Below are positions 61,049 to 64,000 of a stretch of 64,000 nt of DNA, one piece after another. The translations under genes and the position numbers were made by a program. Each line of letters opens with the position of its first letter. Within the stretch, counting starts at the first letter, position 1. Origin of the DNA: Balneola sp. MJW-20 (lineage in GTDB: Bacteria > Bacteroidota > Rhodothermia > Balneolales > Balneolaceae); assembly GCF_040811775.1 (NCBI RefSeq), contig NZ_JBFNXW010000004.1:1-64000 (forward strand), written 5' to 3'. The notes beneath the pieces were generated by a model. The model made no database searches. It was not told the DNA's origin and was given only the letters and a program-made list of their open reading frames with translations.

Positions 61049-64000
61049 ATGATCTGCGTGCTGCAAGGGCAACGGTCTTCTTTACCCGGAAATGCCGGTT
61101 ATTAAATTGATCGGTAGCCTCAAATAATATGATATAGAGTCCCGCCCGGCAGTTTTGTCCGTTCCGGTCATTACCATCCCAGATAAGATCGCCCTGCATG
61201 CCAGCCGACTGAGTACTGCTCAGATCCCGGACGAACCTGCCATATCGGTCAAATATTCTTACTCTGAGCAAGTGATCCTGGTCCTGAAGGGAATAGCTGA
61301 TGATCGTATGATCCTCAAAGCCGTCTCCGTCGGGAGAAAAAGGGTTTGGGCTAACTGATACACGGTTATCCTGAATGTCCTTTCCTGGTTCCTGCCATAC
61401 GCTGTTTGGGGAAAGGGGAGTGCCGCCGCTTACTCCAGTATTACTGCCCCAGTTATCATCCCGGTTGGTAGGAACTTCAGTTGAGATTCTTTCCAGAGAG
61501 ATCCCTTTTGTGTTATAGATATTGGGATTATGCCAGTTTGAGGAATAAAAAAGGGAGTCAAGCGATCCCAGTAGATGATGGCTGAGATAAATTTGATCGG
61601 AATCAGATGATAAACCCAGGCTGCCTCGATTAATTACCGAGCTATGACGGACAGATCTTTCGGAAAGATCAAAATAAGTACTCAGACTGCTCATACTGAT
61701 ATCCTTTGCTGTATCATCTGCAAAGAACAGGAAATAAGAACGCCCCTTAGCGTACTTGAAATCTGGGTCTACAGATTGCATGGGAGTGATCTTCCCATTC
61801 TCATCGGGCTGATGGTGGAGGAACAGCTCTTCTGCACTAATCGGGAAATACTGCCGGTTAAACAATTCAATATATTCTGCCTGATCCGGGATACCGTCCT
61901 CTGGATCCACAAGGGGATCAAACATGACCTCATTAATAATGAGGTCACCAGCCTTCAGCTCCTGTATCACTCCGATATCTAATATGGAGCTTTGGTTGCC
62001 TTTAAAATCCTCCAGAAAACTGAATCCCAGAATTTCATCTTTTCTTGCTGATCTGACCTGTGTGCTGATCTCAATTACTGATGCAAAGTCCGGGTCATAC
62101 CGGATCAACTCAGCTGGATCTCCGTCAACAGAAATACTCTCCGGTTTCCGTATGAATTCATCAAAAGAGATCTCAATACTCTGATCCGAAGTTCTGCGGG
62201 CGTATAGAATTTCAGGCGGATCAAAATCTTTTTCGAAGACCGAATTTTCAGTACCGGCACTTTGTGAGCCATCAATATTCACAGCCCATTGCGACGGATC
62301 TGCTGAGGGGAGTACCGGATCTTTTTTCTCTAGGGAAGCACCATCTGCCGGCTCAGTCCAGTATTCATCATATTCCAGACGATCGATAGTAATACCGTCT
62401 CTGTCTTTCAGAATGATCTGGTCGCCTGACTCTCTAAGACTGATGCTTGTACCACCGTCTTCTATACTATGCGGATCACCGGTGATCAGGTATTCATCGG
62501 GAGCCAGATAACTGCGTTCAGGCAGTATATGGATCTCTCTGCTGCTGTTAAAAAGAGACCATCTGCTCAGATCCAGATTCTTGTTGCTGTTATTATATAG
62601 CTCAATGAATTCACCTGTACTGCCTTTGTATCTGAACTCATTGATGTTGATATCGCCGGGAAGTACTTCAGAGAATTTGAGATAGCGGATGCTTTCCGTT
62701 GCCGGGAGCATCATGTTGCCGAATATATCTGTAATTCCACTGATAGTCAGTTCATAGGATTGTCCGCTGACAAAGCTTTCCTGGGTGAACAGGGTCAGCG
62801 TGTTATTTTGCAGGGAGAAGTTATTTATCATGAGAGTGGGGGAAAGTTCAATTTCAGGGTATTCTTCAGCATAGGTGATCCTTTCCGAAAAATGGACCTG
62901 AAGAGATCGGTCGCTCAGATACTGCATATAAAGTAACTGGGGCGGGCTGGTGTCAGGGATTACCATATTTGGCTGACCCGGGGTTCCGCCATACTCCGAT
63001 CTGCTGACCTGCCAGTTCTCTGAATAGACGGCAGAGACCTCATAGGATATTCTTTCCAGTGAAGAATCAGGGATACTCCAGTCATCGGTGTAGGCAAGAG
63101 AATCAAGTAAGCGATGCTCAGCATCATAGATCCGGATCTCATCAGACCCGTTATTCAGTGAGGGAAGTGAAAAATTCTGATAATTACCCGGGCCAAAAAC
63201 ATCTGCCAGTGAAGCTGAGTCTGCGGTAAAGATCAGGAAGGAGCCCGGTGACATAATAATTTCTTCTGTCCCTGTAGACCGAAAACTTCTGTTGTCAGCG
63301 ATCTGAATACCGGATAAATTGAGATATTTATTACTGTGATTGTAGACTTCCAGGTACTCCGGCGAAGCAGGAGGAGGGTCGTTCATAAATTCACTGATCA
63401 GCAGATCGCCAGGTGATATCTTATCAAATATCGTGAAGGATATAAGAGTGTCGCTGAGAGACTGCCCGTTGGCTGCGAACAGATCACGGATCCTAAGGGA
63501 GGCAGGGCCCGAAGGGAACTCAGCATCGAATGTTAACAGCAGGGAGTCCGAAGAGATCAGTTCAGTTCCGGTTAATATAGCCGATGGAATATCCGTGGTG
63601 AATATAGCATCAGTTAACAGCTCTGGGTTCAAAGGAAGGTTGAACAACAGACTGATCTGATCCCTGCGGGGAACGGAGAGCTGCTGCAATTGCAGCGGTT
63701 TTGGTGTGATCGAGAAGTCGAATTTAAAAGCCCCGGTATTAGATGAAGTATATTTTGCAATAAAGCCAAACCATCCGGCATCCGTGAATTCATTATCACT
63801 TCCTTCTGCTTCCACGACCGGTTCCTGATCGTATGACCGACTAAGTCCCAGCGACCAATTTCCTTGTCTGCTTCGTTCGATCCTGAGCCGGATGGGGCCA
63901 CCCTGTGCTACTACAGAGGTACTTTGCAGGATTATATTTCCCGGAGAGCCGGAGATTATTTTATGGAGGCTGACCCGGTCCTCACTGCCATTCTCTCCGA
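61032..64000 (-). CDS. large surface protein with lamin-tail domains and C-terminal sorting-type domain (5' end outside window)
   Basis: At least 989 residues. The frame stays open to the window edge, so the true start is beyond 64000 (the GTG at 63815 is only internal). It holds Ig-like repeats and three lamin-tail domains (LLISEFMNDPPPASPEYLEV, ININEFRYKGSTGEFIELYN, LIINEVMFDPLVDPEDGIPD). From about 100 residues before the end (VSVSPNPFSPDGDGFEDHTI) there is a FlgD-Ig/T9SS-type C-terminal domain, with an unusual extension VALAARRSSTEGP. It is probably displayed on the surface or secreted. It overlaps the end of the TonB receptor gene antisense. Confidence 0.82.
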   Translation of the reverse strand, partial: GENGSEDRVSLHKIISGSPGNIILQSTSVVAQGGPIRLRIERSRQGNWSLGLSRSYDQEPVVEAEGSDNEFTDAGWFGFIAKYTSSNTGAFKFDFSITPKPLQLQQLSVPRRDQISLLFNLPLNPELLTDAIFTTDIPSAILTGTELISSDSLLLTFDAEFPSGPASLRIRDLFAANGQSLSDTLISFTIFDKISPGDLLISEFMNDPPPASPEYLEVYNHSNKYLNLSGIQIADNRSFRSTGTEEIIMSPGSFLIFTADSASLADVFGPGNYQNFSLPSLNNGSDEIRIYDAEHRLLDSLAYTDDWSIPDSSLERISYEVSAVYSENWQVSRSEYGGTPGQPNMVIPDTSPPQLLYMQYLSDRSLQVHFSERITYAEEYPEIELSPTLMINNFSLQNNTLTLFTQESFVSGQSYELTISGITDIFGNMMLPATESIRYLKFSEVLPGDININEFRYKGSTGEFIELYNNSNKNLDLSRWSLFNSSREIHILPERSYLAPDEYLITGDPHSIEDGGTSISLRESGDQIILKDRDGITIDRLEYDEYWTEPADGASLEKKDPVLPSADPSQWAVNIDGSQSAGTENSVFEKDFDPPEILYARRTSDQSIEISFDEFIRKPESISVDGDPAELIRYDPDFASVIEISTQVRSARKDEILGFSFLEDFKGNQSSILDIGVIQELKAGDLIINEVMFDPLVDPEDGIPDQAEYIELFNRQYFPISAEELFLHHQPDENGKITPMQSVDPDFKYAKGRSYFLFFADDTAKDISMSSLSTYFDLSERSVRHSSVINRGSLGLSSDSDQIYLSHHLLGSLDSLFYSSNWHNPNIYNTKGISLERISTEVPTNRDDNWGSNTGVSGGTPLSPNSVWQEPGKDIQDNRVSVSPNPFSPDGDGFEDHTIISYSLQDQDHLLRVRIFDRYGRFVRDLSSTQSAGMQGDLIWDGNDRNGQNCRAGLYIILFEATDQFNNRHFRVKKTVALAARRSSTEGP

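Overview
The window looks like chromosomal DNA from a Gram-negative bacterium of the Fibrobacteres-Chlorobi-Bacteroidetes group, most likely Balneolota (Balneolaceae) or a close relative. This is inferred from gene content: a TonB-dependent receptor, type IX secretion (T9SS) C-terminal sorting domains on two large secreted proteins, a PorZ-like propeller, BatA/VWA, DUF3078, DUF2851, DUF4199 and 6-bladed propeller proteins, a Bacteroidota-style Tgt without a complete zinc site, and several TTG starts. There are no rRNA genes, insertion sequences, CRISPR arrays or prophage genes. One tRNA (Gln, TTG) is present.

Layout. 1-8.5 kb: PorZ-like protein, two glycosyltransferase genes (one a fusion with a decayed sugar-phosphate transferase), tgt on the other strand, an intact polyprenyl-phosphate sugar transferase and a dolichol-phosphate-mannose-synthase-like enzyme; this is a surface-glycan and T9SS block. 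8.6-15 kb: a tightly packed run of accA, thioesterase, DUF2085, DUF4199, CPBP protease, DUF2007, cdsA, dipeptide epimerase and an SDR epimerase (lipid and envelope functions). 15-26.8 kb: a large lipoprotein, a BatA/VWA membrane protein, a small membrane protein, hflX, a CBS protein, a giant TPR protein and aroA. 27-36 kb: hsp20 (behind a sigma-54-type promoter) and dnaK, tsaD, rnhA, pyrF and a propeller-amidohydrolase fusion. 36.2-39 kb: an iron(II) uptake operon with two FeoA proteins, FeoB and a previously too-short-to-call 45-residue FeoB-associated Cys-rich protein. 39-46 kb: a hypothetical protein, hppA, pth-rplY-prs, tRNA-Gln, a frameshifted DUF2851 gene and YtxH. 46-52.9 kb: PRTase, DUF3078, PLP decarboxylase, ALDH7-like dehydrogenase, TrmH-family methylase and PIN-PhoH. 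52.9-55.65 kb: an AT-rich accessory cassette. 55.7-64 kb: DPP4-like peptidase, murI, a TonB-dependent receptor and a 5'-truncated lamin-tail surface protein.

Two things stand out. First, the 53.1-55.5 kb cassette encodes a tiny acidic four-cysteine peptide, a stem-loop, and two paralogous exported 6-bladed propeller proteins. It is bracketed by phoH itself and by a degenerate second copy of the phoH 3' end with a reduced version of its downstream hairpin, a footprint of insertion or recombination at phoH. Second, nearly every longer intergenic gap from 26.8 to 49 kb carries degenerate repeats with a strict 7-bp period, in several sequence flavours that recur between sites.

Most core genes are ordinary and appear intact. 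Calls rest on reading motifs and gene order by eye; no database search was run.
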